DNA of 64,000 bases from Setomelanomma holmii (Eukaryota > Ascomycota > Dothideomycetes > Pleosporales > Phaeosphaeriaceae). Below, one piece after another: positions 1 through 10,693 of the stretch (positions are counted from its first letter, which is position 1; each line of letters opens with the position of its first letter). The translations under genes were made by a program, and so were the position numbers. The notes below the pieces were generated by a model. That model made no database searches. It was not told where the DNA came from and saw nothing but the letters and a program-made list of their open reading frames with translations. Location of the stretch: positions 1 to 64,000 of the forward strand of contig ML978260.1 of the NCBI GenBank assembly GCA_010015745.1. The letters are read 5' to 3'.

Positions 1-239
1 CGAAGGCAGAAGGGCTAGATAGCCCTGATCCAGCGAACTTGACTCATTGGTACTAGGACAGTAGGAGCCATGGGAGGACTGTTATTCCGGATATCTGGGG
101 TAAGACATGGAGCATTAGTTAGCTAGAGAGATCAGCTTTGGTTGACACCGCAGCTGAGGGGGTGTGTAACCACGTGGCTGAAGTCACATGTTATCCTATT
201 GTAGTAGGCACTGCCCTATGGGCAAGTGCACTTACCTCT

Positions 240-1797
240 GAGCCAAGAGCTCCTGGAACATCACAATCACAACACGACAACAGATAGCAATACAATCGTT
301 GATCACAGCCTCCGACCGACACTGCTCACGCAGTTACAGCTTGCGGTTGGCTAGGTGCTGGAAGTTTCAGAAAACCTCGTGCTGTTGCGGCGTCTGGATG
401 TAGTTGATAATGTTGAGAAGCGTGCCCAGCGGGCCTCGTTTACGCCAATCTACGAGGAGCTCCTCCTTGTCCTATACCACCTAGTTAGCGCAGCTACAAG
501 AAAGAGATAGCAGGGTAACTTACCTAGAGGTTGGCCAGGTTGTTGTCAAAGGCGTCCTTGTTTGAGCCAAATATCACTGCTTGGCTAACAAGATCAATTG
601 TGTGAGCGCTACAACAGAGGCGACACTGGCTAGCAACAAAGCTGTACTTGCTCCTGAGCGTCTTAATTGCGGCGTTGTTGTTGTAGGTGTTGTTAAGCAT
701 GAAGTAGCCCAGCTTTGACGCTGTTATCCCAAATTTTTGCAGCGTATTTTCAATACAATCAGCTATCCTCTCGCCTAAATAAGCGCCAGTAACCTGTAGC
801 AGGTCAATAGCGACGTCCTTGACAACGCTGTCACCAGTTGCATAGTGCGCAACAACTCTAAAGAAGCCACGTTTGCCACCTTTAGTTGTCCACCTGTCAA
901 AGCTTATATGGATTTTGCTAATTGCTGCCTCTAACTTAGTAATAATCTGCGGTTGTAAGTACTTGTACAGCCGCATCATGTACTGCTTGACGCTATTGTG
1001 GCTCCTCTACAACGCCCTCTCAGCTTCTAGGTTTGCAAACTCTATCAGCTGCCAAAACGTTAGCTCTTTGAATTGCCTTAGCAGTATATTGCAATCGACA
1101 AGCCAATGTATAGCTGCTACCTGAAACGCCTGTATGTTGAACTAGCCTATCTTGTTAGCAACAGTTTAGCTAACCAAGACGCCAGAGCCCGCCAGCACTG
1201 AGAGCGTCCTCTGCCCAGCTGGCAGCCGGATCGTCAGACTGCCCGTTGAGTCTATGTGGTGCCGCTTGCGGAGGTGAGACTGTACTGAGCTGGTTGCTGT
1301 TGTCGTTTCTAAAACCGCGTGATCCACCTTCTTGTTGCAATGGCAGATGTGGCAAGCCCAGAAAATACGCTCAGGATTACGCTGTAACCATGCTGGTATA
1401 CCCAGCTTTTGCGCTGCATCTAGGTCTATGGCGGCTGTATAAACCCTTTCAAAAGCTTCTAATCAACATTATTAAAGTTATCCGCAAAGCGCTAGTCGAA
1501 GCTATCCTCCTTAGCATCCTTAGGTGTTGTAGACGCCACAGTGGCCGCCTCTGACACCTCTACAGGCGCAATAACCTCAGCTTCTGTCTGCGAGTTACGC
1601 AGTTGTGATTCGAAATTGTCAGCCTGGCTGGCGATCACTAGGGCTTCTTGCGGTGAGCCTAGTTGCGTATCCTCAAGGACTATTAGCTGGCTTTTAGTGC
1701 CTTTGATAGTGAGCCTACGCTGCTTATTTAGGCGTGCGTTAGCGTTATTATACCTAGTAAGTCGCTGCTTAATAGGCTTATTAGCGTTATAAGGCAT
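240..1797 (-). mobile_element. hAT-family transposase remnant
   Basis: A degraded hAT (Restless/Tol-like) transposase on the minus strand. The clearest block (524-979) has the hAT core pattern: an SFDRWTTKGG-like stretch, then a region with NN and SKLGYFMLNN, then the RCxxHxxxL-like segment RLCCSAHTIDLVSQ. Downstream (about 240-470) the frame continues with DWRKRGPLGTLLNIINY, a typical hAT block, but is interrupted by stops, at least one of which looks like CAA changed to TAA. A charged N-terminal segment begins at 1797. The frames do not join into one ORF, so the gene is dead. The flanks at 1.8-2.1 kb are AT-rich with repeated TGATTGATT-like words, as in hAT subterminal regions. I could not place the TIRs or the 8-bp target duplication. 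Confidence 0.7.
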
Positions 1798-2653
1798 TGC
1801 AACAATACAAAAGAGACTAATTACGCGTTATTAGGTTGTTAGAATTATGATTGAAACGCAATGACACGTAAATTGCGAAAGACTAACTAAGTTTAAGATG
1901 ATTACTAACTAGACTACAACACTAAAAAACTATTGTGAGATTGCTACCTTACTAAACCTAGCAGCCTCATGTCTACAACTGCAATCACGTCAATTAATCA
2001 ATCAATCACAGCCTTACAGATTGATTTGATTGCAGTTATAACAACAACGAGATTGAATTGATTAAATTGCAGTTTCAACGACGACGACGATACTTGATTG
2101 AAGCTTGATTGATTGTTGCCAACTCTGATGATAGATAGAGCGGATTAGGCCGGGTTCATAACTGTAAGTAGTTGAGAGCAGGTATAATAATATGATGTAA
2201 GGTGTGTTGTTCTGGGTCAGACTAAGGTGTCTGTTTATATACATGAAGTAGTGGGCTGATTGGTTGGTGGATAATCCACGTGACCATGCGTGCCCTGGGC
2301 TTACACCTATTCCGAAGCCTTGATTTTGGGAGGGCAAAGTGTTGCACAGTACAGACATCAAGTTGAAAGCTAGCAAATTCTTCACGACTGTAGTAGTACT
2401 GTATACGTACCAACATCTATTTTTCTACATAGCCCAGCTAGTATTTTCTGTTCTAGGGAGCAAGTCACATGTGTACCTCTTTAGGATCAGCGTCTGTTCA
2501 GCTCGCTCCGATAGCTCACAATAACAATAAGTTCGCATCCAACGTATGCCCTTCATCATTTTCAGACGTGATCCCGATGTAAGTTAGTGATGTCGCTGCC
2601 ATACAGGTAATCTGTCCAAGGAGAATCTAAGCATGATTGCAAGCCAAAATCTA
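1798..2653. other. AT-rich interval, no gene
   Basis: AT-rich, repeat-like sequence between two transposons. The part up to about 2130 contains many TTGATT/AATCAATC words and probably belongs to the hAT element. The remainder holds only short unsupported reading frames. Confidence 0.5.
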
Positions 2654-2705
2654 ACGTGTTTTACAAGCGAGCGGCCTATACAAGCGAGCGGCCCACCCCA
2701 CTAAC
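2654..2705 (+). repeat. Left terminal inverted repeat of the Fot1/pogo element
   Basis: Near-perfect inverse complement of 4454-4505. Contains two direct copies of a CAAGCGAGCGGCC word, possibly transposase-binding sites (inference). Confidence 0.92.
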
Positions 2706-2740
2706 TTTCTGCGGGGTGTGATCTTTTACCTGTCATAGCT

Positions 2741-4384
2741 CCCCTAAATCAAGCCTAAACAGCCTCTGCTGAAGCTGATTTACATCTTGCAATCTCAGCT
2801 ATCAATCAAAACTAAATCTAGTCTGAAAGAGATACTGCGCAGACATTTGAAGTCCTGCAAACAACGCTCTGACGCCAACGCGCTGGCAAGGCTGCCAGAC
2901 GCAATTGCCAGCCTAACTCAAAGAGGCTTACGCAGCTAGAAAAGGAGGTGATTGTGAGCTATATACTTGACCTAGATCGGCGCAGATTTGCGCCTGAGTA
3001 CGACGCTGTACGCGACATGGCTAACAAGCTGCTCGCCGCGCGCAGCGCAGGTTGCGTTGGCGTCCACTGGCCGCGCAACTTTGTTAAGCGTACAGACAGT
3101 CTTAAGACTTGTTAGAATCGAGCGTACGACAGGCAGAGAGCTCTATGTGAAGACCCTATATTAATAAGGAGCTGGTTTGAGCTAGTAGAGCAGACAAAAG
3201 CCAAGTACAGCATCTGCAATAAGGACATCTACAACTTTGACGAGGCTGGCTTTATAATAGGCAAGATTACAACTCAGCTTGTTGTAACAGGGTTAGAAAG
3301 AAGAGGCCGGCTAAAGGCTATTCAGCCAGGCAATCGCAAGTGGGTGACAATTATCTAAGGAATTAGTGCTGCTGGCTGGGCTATTCCGCCTTTCATTGTC
3401 TTTGCTAGCTAGCACTACCTATCTGCATAGTACAAAGAGGAGGACATCCTACGCAACTGGGCTATTGCCGTTAGCAACAATAGCTGGATGACTAACGAGA
3501 TAGGCGTAGAGTGGCTGAAGCACTTTATCCAGCACACAGAGGGTAAGCTAGTTGGGGCGCGTCGGCTGCTTATCCTTGACGGCCATGAAAGCTATCAGTC
3601 TCTTGAATTCTAGGAGCTCTGTAAAGAGAATAACATCTACACTCTCTGCATGCCACTACACTCATCCCACCTATTGCAGCCACTTGACGTTGGCTGCTTC
3701 TTGCCATTAAAGCGCGCATATAGCTCTGAGGTTGAGAATCTAATCTGCCACTACATCAACTACATCACAAAGCTTAAGTTTTTGCCTGCCTTTAAAACAG
3801 CCTTTGTGCGATTGTTCACAGCAGCTAATATCTGCTCTGCCTTTCGGGGCGCAGGCCTTGTACCTCTCCAGCCAGATGCTGTTCTATCAAAGCTTGACGT
3901 ACAGCTGCGTATGCCTACTCCAATCGCTTAAGCAGAGGCTATCTAGGAGGCTCGAACACCAAGCAACGTACGTGAGCTTGAGGCCCAATCAACCCTAATT
4001 CGTGAGCGCGTACGACGACATAAAAGCTCGTCGCCAGCCTCAATTATTGAGGCAATTAGCCAGCTTAAGAAGAGGGCAGAGATCATGATGCTCTCAGCTA
4101 AGCTAATGCGCAATCAGATCACCAGCCTTAAGAGAGCTAATGAGGCAGCAACAAAGCGTAGGCAGCGCAAAAAGAAGCGGATACAGAAGCAGGGGACGTT
4201 AACAAAGGGAGTAGGAGAGGATATACTTGCTTAAAAGGAGGCAGACCAGCAGATACAGCGTGAACAGCGCCAAGGTGGTGAGCGATTAGGCCTTAGCTGC
4301 CAGGCTCTGGCACGCTGCAAGAGGTGCAGAGAGACTGGGCATAACTCACGGACATGCAAAAAAGATACTTTAGACACTGCTTAA
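2741..4384 (+). pseudogene. Fot1/pogo transposase (DDE superfamily) with RIP-like stops
   Basis: One continuous reading frame encodes a pogo/Fot1 transposase once in-frame stops are ignored. Recognisable blocks in order: a helix-turn-helix/CENPB-like N-terminus ending in YILDLDRR and DMANKLL; the DDE-region block YNFDEAGFIIG; GISAAGWAIPPFIVF; LLILDGHESY; the LHSSHLLQPLDVGCF block; and a C-terminal zinc knuckle CKRCRETGHNSRTC. The frame is broken about a dozen times and lacks a clear ATG. Several stops are explained by CAA/CAG to TAA/TAG or TGG to TAG, i.e. CpA to TpA on one or the other strand, the context favoured by RIP. No frameshift is needed, so the damage is point mutation only. Confidence 0.9.
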
Positions 4385-4453
4385 TCTATTTCATTATTAT
4401 ATCTATCTTGTCTCTTAATGTGGTTGAGATGTACGCCTAAAGAGGTGCACAAA

Positions 4454-4505
4454 ATTGGTGGGGTGGGCCGCTCGCTTGTATGGGCCGCTCGCTTGTAAAA
4501 CACGT
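4454..4505 (-). repeat. Right terminal inverted repeat of the Fot1/pogo element
   Basis: Inverse complement of the left end, with the same doubled internal word, followed directly by the TA target duplication at 4506-4507. Confidence 0.92.
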
Positions 4506-4507
4506 TA

Positions 4508-5065
4508 GACATGCGAAAATTCATCATGCGACATCATTGCGGACAAGACATGTCAGCCATCAGGCCAGCAGTAAGCAGTGGTGCTAGTGCTTAACAATAC
4601 CACCGGCAAACGAATTTGAAGGTCCAGTGGTCAAAGATGTTTCCAGGCCACGTTTGCACAACATCCCATCGAAACATGTTGCGGTGTAGTAAACAGTGCG
4701 CATGCAGGAAGAATTGAAGGATTGAACTGACGTTCTATTGTATGTGGCTACGAACAATACATGTAGTGCTGGTGAGGGTAGAGCAACGGTGAGATGTACT
4801 ACGTAGTATAGCAGTGGAGACATGAAACTGTGCTACGTCGTACAACAGGAGAGACTCCAAAACATGACAAAACATGAGTACTTCGCAATGTCGGCAAAAC
4901 TTCTTCCATGTCCGGGTCTACCTCCAACGTGCCCACTTCCTCCAGTACCGGCGAAGTGATGCAAAGTATTTCCGCCTCGTATGGTAAGCCCGGAAGCTCC
5001 ATCCACCCCGCTTGCTTTAGTTACTTACAAGAGGACGTTTTGAAGGCCATAATTTCAAGCCTGTA
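4508..5065. other. Interval without gene
   Basis: Between the DNA transposon and the solo LTR. Short open frames only; I recognise nothing in either strand. Probably further decayed repeat sequence. Confidence 0.4.
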
Positions 5066-5070
5066 CAGGG

Positions 5071-5239
5071 TGTCAGCCTGGCACCTCAGTTCACAAGGTA
5101 CATGTGAACTGCGTCTCTCACGTGACTCTTTGTCACTTGCTTACTCATCGTGGTTGTGTATATAATCGCTCTCTGTAGTTCTCTCAATACAACAACCTTC
5201 TGCTTCCTTCATGTCTGCTCTGTCCTCTCACATCTGTCA
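5071..5239 (+). repeat. Solo LTR of a retrotransposon
   Basis: A 169-bp stretch begins TGTCAG and ends CTGTCA, so it has the TG...CA ends of an LTR. It is flanked by a perfect 5-bp direct repeat CAGGG (5066-5070 and 5240-5244), the expected target-site duplication. It contains a TATATAATCG TATA-like word at about two thirds of its length, where an LTR promoter would be. No second copy lies in the window, so it is a solo LTR left by LTR-LTR recombination. Its family is unproven; a small copia-type LTR is plausible. Confidence 0.7.
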
Positions 5240-5265
5240 CAGGGCAGTTAAGTGAAGAATAAGAA

Positions 5266-5493
5266 GTGTTGGTTGTATTACAAGCTATGGACAATGAGCA
5301 CAATATATGGACGAAATTAGCCAATGAGACTAGCCTGAATAGGCTGACAACAATGATTCAGGAGGACATTACGATGCCGCAAGACTATCGCGACCCTATC
5401 TTCTTTGCAGCATCTGATGCTGCCTTTCCTGACGACGTTGAGACGCGCAGAAGCTCTCAAGGACACGTATTTCAGCTGTTTGGCATGACTTAA
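5266..5493 (+). mobile_element. Ty1/copia polyprotein fragment (RNase H start)
   Basis: About 75 codons resembling the junction between reverse transcriptase and RNase H of fungal copia polyproteins. The diagnostic part is FFAASDAAFPDD followed by ETRRSSQGHVFQLFG, matching the conserved ASDAxFADDxxTRRSxQGYxFxLFG block. It ends in a stop and the next conserved block (WKAxxQ...STTEAE) is absent. A short relic, lying about 55 bp from the truncated acyltransferase gene on the other strand. Confidence 0.75.
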
Positions 5494-5548
5494 GACTATC
5501 ACGGACCAGATAATGGTCTTTAGAGGCCTAATGCGGTAATCAATCTGC

Positions 5549-6424
5549 CTATCGCTTGCTTGTTGCGCACTCTAACTGTGGGGGGTATCCGAGGTTCAAG
5601 TTAAGCGGCGTAAAGATGTAGCCAAAGGGGTATCGAACTTGAATGAGGAAGGAAGACAATCCCGCGACAGTCAGGGCGACGACAATGTGGCTGATGCGAA
5701 GCCTGCGGGGTCTCGTTGCAAGAGTGAGATGAGCAGATGGTCCATTGGATGATGGTTGTGAAGGGACCGGAGGCTGCGGCGATGTGAAGAAGTGCGTAGG
5801 CCATGCTAATGCGTATGTTGTGTCGAAAATGAGCAACAACGCGGTATACCACATCGGTCCACCCACTCCTCTCATACTCTTGACCCCTACCATGAACTCG
5901 CTCTTAACACCTGCCCAGTCTGCGGCTTCTCTACGTCCAGCAACAACAGCCATCATAATTCCCCTGGCAAGAACACTGTATACCAACGTTGGCAATCCTA
6001 GTCTTTTGAGTTTCTCCTTCACGAACGTAGTCCGAGATTTCTTCTTCGCGGCTAAGGAGCTGAAGTAACCAGAGAGCTGGAAGAACAAGCCCATGAAGAA
6101 GGTTTGGTTGACGACATTGAAGGCTATCAGAATCATGGATGACCCTGGTGGATTGTATGGAGAGCGATAGCCAAAAGACCCATTACCGCCATATGCGAGC
6201 GCTGCATGGTGGATGTTGCACGCTAGCAGAGCTATCCCTACACTCTCTCGTTGTACACGTATATAGCTTCCCTCGTTCATAGCTACACAATCAACTAAGT
6301 CCTTCATTCCTCCTTCCACATCACACTTCCAAGAGTGGAAGATGACCAGGACGGTCAGGAAAGTGCGAAGATTGTCGAGTGCGTGGGTGCGAGCTTGGCT
6401 ACGAGACGTGCTCTGATGGGACAT
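5549..6424 (-). pseudogene. Acyltransferase-3 family membrane protein, 3'-truncated
   Basis: Encodes the N-terminal ~285 residues of an acyltransferase-3 (OatA/NolL-like) integral membrane protein. The typical opening LDNLRTFLTVLVIFH is present, then HHAALAYGG, the FFMGLFFQLSGYF helix, a KEKLKRLGLPTLVYS segment and MWYTALLLIFD. After the NLNLGYPPQ motif the family similarity stops and the frame ends in an unrelated tail. The C-terminal helices usual in this family (about 380 residues) are missing. The break lies beside a copia fragment and solo LTR, so transposon-associated rearrangement is the likely cause. Residues about 31-68 interrupt the expected VIFHHAAL junction and may be an intron that happens to be open; I could not find a splice pair that fits cleanly. 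Confidence 0.75.
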
Positions 6425-6820
6425 TGTAGATGGATGCGAGTAAAGTTGCGCTCTCGTTCATGGTGAGAAGGAATAGTATCTTTTGTATATGGTGGCATTA
6501 AGCAATTATGTTGCTATTCAGCCTCATGCGGCCTCTGAGATAGGTACACGCGTGTAACTCGCAGAGCTGGCTCAATCAGGTATAGGATCCGAGAGACGAT
6601 AGTCTTGCGTAATCGCGCATCCTCCAGTACCTTGTCAACTGCCATTTTGGGCTGAGATCATGCTGGAAGCCTTCACACGTGTCCAGCATGATGAAAGGGT
6701 GTTCTTGGATACCTGATTCACGTGTACTTCTCATGCGGTATATGCTGCGCGGCATTCAGGTTTGCAGCAGTTACTCATAGGCTATTTCCGAGCAAGTGCA
6801 GGCAACACCGGTGTGAGTCC
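6425..6820. other. Intergenic interval, no gene
   Basis: Holds the promoter side of the acyltransferase gene and the 3' region of the gamma-tubulin complex gene. No conserved reading frame seen. Confidence 0.5.
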
Positions 6821-9634
6821 TCACGTACCAAAGTATCCATTCATCTCCAGTCCAAGCACCAAGCGCTCCATGGAATTCTCTTCGGCATTCCCATTCGCAC
6901 TCCCATATTCCTTCTTCCCTGTCAAACTCCGGCAGACACTCAGGAACACCCTTATCTTGCCACGTAGCTTGTCGTATACGTCTTTGGCGCTTTCCTCCAC
7001 CTTCGCATGTGGCTGTTGCATCTTCGCAAAGAGCAAGATATGCTCAAAAATCTCATCGACCAGCCCTAAAACCTTGCGCTGTCGCTTGCGAAGGAAAATG
7101 CAAAACATGATGCTGTTAAGACACTTCTCATGTGCATCGCGCAGCGCAGCCACGCCTTCTACCACACGAGTACCGTATTCGCCTGCTACATCCTCTTCAT
7201 TCAGTCGTGTTTCCAATGTCGATACAAAGCTGTCAAATTCGTGCCATTGTCCTGCTATTCCAGTCTGGAAGACATAGTTCGCAAGCATTGTAACAAAGTG
7301 ATGCGCCTCGGTCTTGAACTGACGCGACTCGCGATGGCTATAGTGACGTGGTAGATGATCCACAACGAAGAGCATGCGTAGTAGCCTTAGCAGGAACTTG
7401 AATACGACATCATACTTGTCGAGCGCCGCAGTTGTGATGACAAGGTTGAGTGGCGGCGGTGGTACATACTGGAGACGCAGAAAATCGAGTGCTGGCAGTG
7501 CGTCGGGGTCCATAACTTTCTCTTGTTCGCCCTCAGTCAAGTTCCGGATAGCAAAATTGAGCTGTCCTGGGAGATCATCGTTGTCCCTTCCGCTGACGGC
7601 AGCAAGCGCAGAAGTCTTAATGCCCGATCGTTGAAGGGAGCGATACATTGACGACGAGTAGTAGCTCTCACTGAGTACGCCTCGCAGCGCAAGTTGGAGC
7701 TCCGAGCTTGCTGGTGGCCATGAAGAACGCGCTCCCAGCTGCAGGCCCATGTGCACACCACTGCGCATCTTCCCCTTATGTCGCTCTGCACTTTCACGTT
7801 CGGGATCGAAAAGAGCGGTTGCCAGAAGTGACGAGAACACGCCATCGCCAAGCAGGTGATACTGCCGCTGTAGAGCGAGGTGATGGCGTAGATGATGCGA
7901 TCGAAAGAAGAGCCGGAGAGTTGCCGCGTTTACCATCTTTGCTTGTGCCAAAACAAGGGGTCGGAAAGATAGCGACGATGTCAGGGTGAGGGGCGGAGAG
8001 AAAGTGTTTGACGTTCGAGCTTGCTTGAAGTCAACAGCTAGGACGTCACTCAACATCAGCTGTAACTCATCGGGGAGTGCTTGCAGTGGCTGCCGTGGCT
8101 TTGAGTCAAGCTGCCGCATAGACACTTCGAAATAGTTCGCGAAATCGGTTGCCCGCTGCTCTTCAATCAAGGCTGCCATATGCCTTGGCTTTAAAGGATG
8201 TTCGGTATTGTCGAGTATTCCGCTACTATATGCAAGTAGCGTACGCCGTAACTCGTCTTCGTAAGATTTTGCTTTCACTGCAATGGCTTCAATGTCGCGC
8301 CAACCGAATGCCCACTCGAAGTCTGGGGCCTTGACGCCAGCCTTGTCCAGGTTGACCAGTGGGTGGTCAGGATGTTGAGTTTTGAGAAAGCGAAAACTAC
8401 TCCCCGTATCAAAAATAGCGTTGCCGTCCTCCGGCGCAATGAATCTGGGCATCAACTCAGAACGGTAGGCGTACTCGATTGGCTCTCCGTCAGCCGTGGC
8501 ATTCTCAATGGTGACGAAGCTGTCTCTCGATGCAACCGGTACGGTACCATCTTCTCTCCTCGTCCCCATCCACTCCCCAAGGAGTTCCAAGCTGGGTTTC
8601 GCGACTTCGAATAGTATCTGGCTGGTCAGTCTGCGGATATCAGAGTCGCCATCTTCGAGTTCCAGGAGACGATGGTGCACGACGGACGACAGTTGTTCAT
8701 TGTTCTTTGCATGCCTCGTAGCATCAACCAATAGTGCAATGTGCAGCAGCATGTCTCGTGGCTTGGAGAAATGACCTTGAAGCTGTATGAGCGAAGCGAC
8801 CCTTGCACTCTGCTTACCCAACTGTTCTTCCAATGTTGACAACACGCTGGTCACGGTCGTGGCAAGAGCGACCCGTGCCGGGATCGAAGCAGCCGATACA
8901 TACGTCCTTTCAGCAAAAGATCGCAAGTAGAGAAACGTGTTGCCGGTGTGCGTGAACTGTGCAACGATGCTCTGAGCAGCACGCAGGCTGACGCCTGACG
9001 GCCTGCCGTCGGCGACAGTTGGTTCGAACGACTTCAATTCGGTGTTGTACTGGAAGAGAATTGACGAACGGCCGAGACCCAGGTTCCACAGCGACTGCAA
9101 GAAGACATCACCCTTGACTACTCTGCCAGCACGACTGTTGGTGTCGTCCGCGGCCAACGCTGCGTCAAAGGCCTCAGGTCCTCGCTCAGTCACGTAAGCT
9201 GTGCGACTCTCCACATGCTCGCGGTCCTCGAAGCCCTCCCATGTATGGAACAGTACATTCTGGTTGGCAGGTCCTAACTCGAAGGCGACTTCCCAAATGT
9301 CTTCGTCGGGCTCGAGATTGGGTGTTTGGATTGAAAGACTTGGCTCGTCGAGGCTGTCAAGCTCGGGTAGCGGGCCAAATTCGAAGGTGTCGAGATCAGG
9401 CAGTCGCAATTCGCGCTCGAGTTCGTGCTTCGGCGCATACGGGTGGTCGAACTTGATCGAGGAGACTATCACGGTTAGGTTGAATCGACGCGTGCGAGAC
9501 GCGACTGGCTTACTGTCCAAATGTAGGGGTGCAAAGAGGGTCGAATTGTATGCGTCAGAATCCGCAAATAGGGACGACTGCTTCCATAGCTGACTGCTGG
9601 AGAAAACATGGGGCACAGCCTCATCCTCGTCCAT
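6821..9634 (-). CDS. Gamma-tubulin complex component, GCP6/Alp16-like
   Basis: A 937-residue intronless Spc97/Spc98 (GCP) family protein, which would act in gamma-tubulin ring complexes that nucleate microtubules at spindle pole bodies. The C-terminal half carries the best evidence: FFRSHHLRHHLALQRQYHLLGDGVFSSLL (in two parts, typical of the GCP helical domain), then LNLVITTAALDKYDVVFKFLLRLLRM, the conserved GCP C-terminal helix, and a HHFVTMLANYVFQ segment. The LLGDGVFSSLLATALFD order resembles GCP6 rather than GCP4; GCP5 cannot be excluded. I start at the ATG at 9634 (MDEDEAVPH). The frame stays open for 86 more codons upstream but without another good start, and that part overlaps the neighbouring promoter and EAF7 5' end. 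It shares a 167-bp intergenic space with the divergent EAF7. Confidence 0.82.
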   Translation of the reverse strand: MDEDEAVPHVFSSSQLWKQSSLFADSDAYNSTLFAPLHLDSKPVASRTRRFNLTVIVSSIKFDHPYAPKHELERELRLPDLDTFEFGPLPELDSLDEPSLSIQTPNLEPDEDIWEVAFELGPANQNVLFHTWEGFEDREHVESRTAYVTERGPEAFDAALAADDTNSRAGRVVKGDVFLQSLWNLGLGRSSILFQYNTELKSFEPTVADGRPSGVSLRAAQSIVAQFTHTGNTFLYLRSFAERTYVSAASIPARVALATTVTSVLSTLEEQLGKQSARVASLIQLQGHFSKPRDMLLHIALLVDATRHAKNNEQLSSVVHHRLLELEDGDSDIRRLTSQILFEVAKPSLELLGEWMGTRREDGTVPVASRDSFVTIENATADGEPIEYAYRSELMPRFIAPEDGNAIFDTGSSFRFLKTQHPDHPLVNLDKAGVKAPDFEWAFGWRDIEAIAVKAKSYEDELRRTLLAYSSGILDNTEHPLKPRHMAALIEEQRATDFANYFEVSMRQLDSKPRQPLQALPDELQLMLSDVLAVDFKQARTSNTFSPPLTLTSSLSFRPLVLAQAKMVNAATLRLFFRSHHLRHHLALQRQYHLLGDGVFSSLLATALFDPERESAERHKGKMRSGVHMGLQLGARSSWPPASSELQLALRGVLSESYYSSSMYRSLQRSGIKTSALAAVSGRDNDDLPGQLNFAIRNLTEGEQEKVMDPDALPALDFLRLQYVPPPPLNLVITTAALDKYDVVFKFLLRLLRMLFVVDHLPRHYSHRESRQFKTEAHHFVTMLANYVFQTGIAGQWHEFDSFVSTLETRLNEEDVAGEYGTRVVEGVAALRDAHEKCLNSIMFCIFLRKRQRKVLGLVDEIFEHILLFAKMQQPHAKVEESAKDVYDKLRGKIRVFLSVCRSLTGKKEYGSANGNAEENSMERLVLGLEMNGYFGT

Positions 9635-9801
9635 GTTGGTGGACGTCGAGGTGGTTGTGGTGGGGTATGGCGCCAAACTTTCCCGCGGCTCAGCGCACGC
9701 GGACCCTGGCGCCGGTCGCGACTGTTCCTGAAGCGCGTCCACGATTTTCCATCGTCCTTTCACCATCGCCTTCACCGCCACCCCGTCGCCTACAACCGAC
9801 A
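9635..9801. promoter_or_regulatory. Bidirectional promoter between GCP6-like gene and EAF7
   Basis: Only 167 bp separate the two divergent start codons, so both genes must share promoter sequence here. No clear TATA box. This is inferred from spacing alone. Confidence 0.5.
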
Positions 9802-10693
9802 ATGCCCCCTCGGAAGAGAGCCAAAGCCAGCGCCGCTTCCACGCCACTTGGAGACACTCAGCCGAAGACACCGCAAGACTCTGGCCCGACACAGTCCCAA
9901 GATGATGCGCCCAACGACCCCTGGGCCGATGGACAGGAGACGCAGCTGTTCAAAAGCATGATGAAATGGAAGCCGACGGGTACGTGCAATCGTCCTCGGA
10001 TCCGGATATCAATTGACTCTCTCAGGTCTGCACAAGCACTTTCGTATGATCAGCATTCATAACGACATGCGCTCACACGGCTTCGCGACCGAAGACGCAC
10101 CACACACACGCATCCCGGGCATATGGAAGAAGCTCGATCAGCTATACGCACTTGATGCTCTCGACGAGCGCGAGAACCAGTATGCCTTCTCCGAGGACCC
10201 TGACCCACTCGATCCCGACGATGCCAACAATCTGCCCGAGTTTGAGTTGCCCGAAGATGAGTTTGGGGAGCTCATGTGGCACAAGCGCTTCCACCGCGAA
10301 GAGTCGGCCGCGGCTTCCTCGCCAGCCGTCATGTCCACCGAGGATGATAAGGCGCTCTACCAGCCTGGCCTTGGTCTGCTCAAAGACCTGCCCAGAAGCG
10401 CGAGATCACAGAAGGCAGAAACACCTGCAGATGCAACGCCTACGCCGCGGAATGCGAAGAGCACACGACCTAGCAGGGCGAACACCAAAAGCGGAAAGAA
10501 CGCGAAGCCAAGTGCGAGCGCTGCAAAGCCCAACAAGGCCCAGTCCGCTGCGTCAGAGTCCGCTGACGAAGAGGAGGAAGACGAAGAGGAGGAAGAGTCC
10601 AGCGCAGAATCAGAAGAGGAAACTGCGCCTACCACCCGGCGAACAAATCGGAGTCGCGCAAAACCAGCTCCTAAGCGGACGAGGAAGAGGTGA
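9802..10693 (+). CDS. eaf7: Chromatin modification-related protein Eaf7 (NuA4 subunit)
   Basis: A 281-residue CT20/Eaf7 family protein, subunit of the NuA4 histone acetyltransferase complex in the nucleus. One 46-bp intron (9980-10025, phase 1) joins the block MKWKPTG to LHKHFRMISIHNDM, rebuilding the family signature KWKPTGLHKHFRMISI. This is followed by HTRIPGIWKKLDQLYALDALDERE, another hallmark (given here as a whole only in part). The C-terminal third is low complexity: Ser/Ala/Lys-rich, then a long run of Asp/Glu (about residues 238-265), then a basic KPAPKRTRKR tail, as in fungal homologues. The start ATG at 9802 gives MPPRKRAK. Divergent from the GCP6-like gene. Confidence 0.92.

Larger units (their letters stand above)
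2654..4505 (+). mobile_element. Fot1/pogo-type DNA transposon, complete but mutated
   Basis: A 1852-bp Tc1/mariner-superfamily element of the fungal Fot1/pogo type. The ends are inverted repeats of about 52 bp with very few mismatches: the left begins ACGTGTTTTACAAGCG and the right ends CGCTTGTAAAACACGT. Each TIR carries an internal direct repeat of ACAAGCGAGCGGCC. Both ends abut TA (2652-2653 and 4506-4507), the target-site duplication of this superfamily. Total length and the single transposase reading frame match the family's usual 1.8-2 kb. The element is intact in outline but cannot make transposase (see the pseudogene inside). Confidence 0.93.

Noticed and set aside
9635..9892. N-terminal extension of the gamma-tubulin complex protein
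   Set aside because: The upstream codon at 9892 is GTG, the added residues are low-complexity, and the region overlaps EAF7 coding sequence; the ATG at 9634 is the better start.
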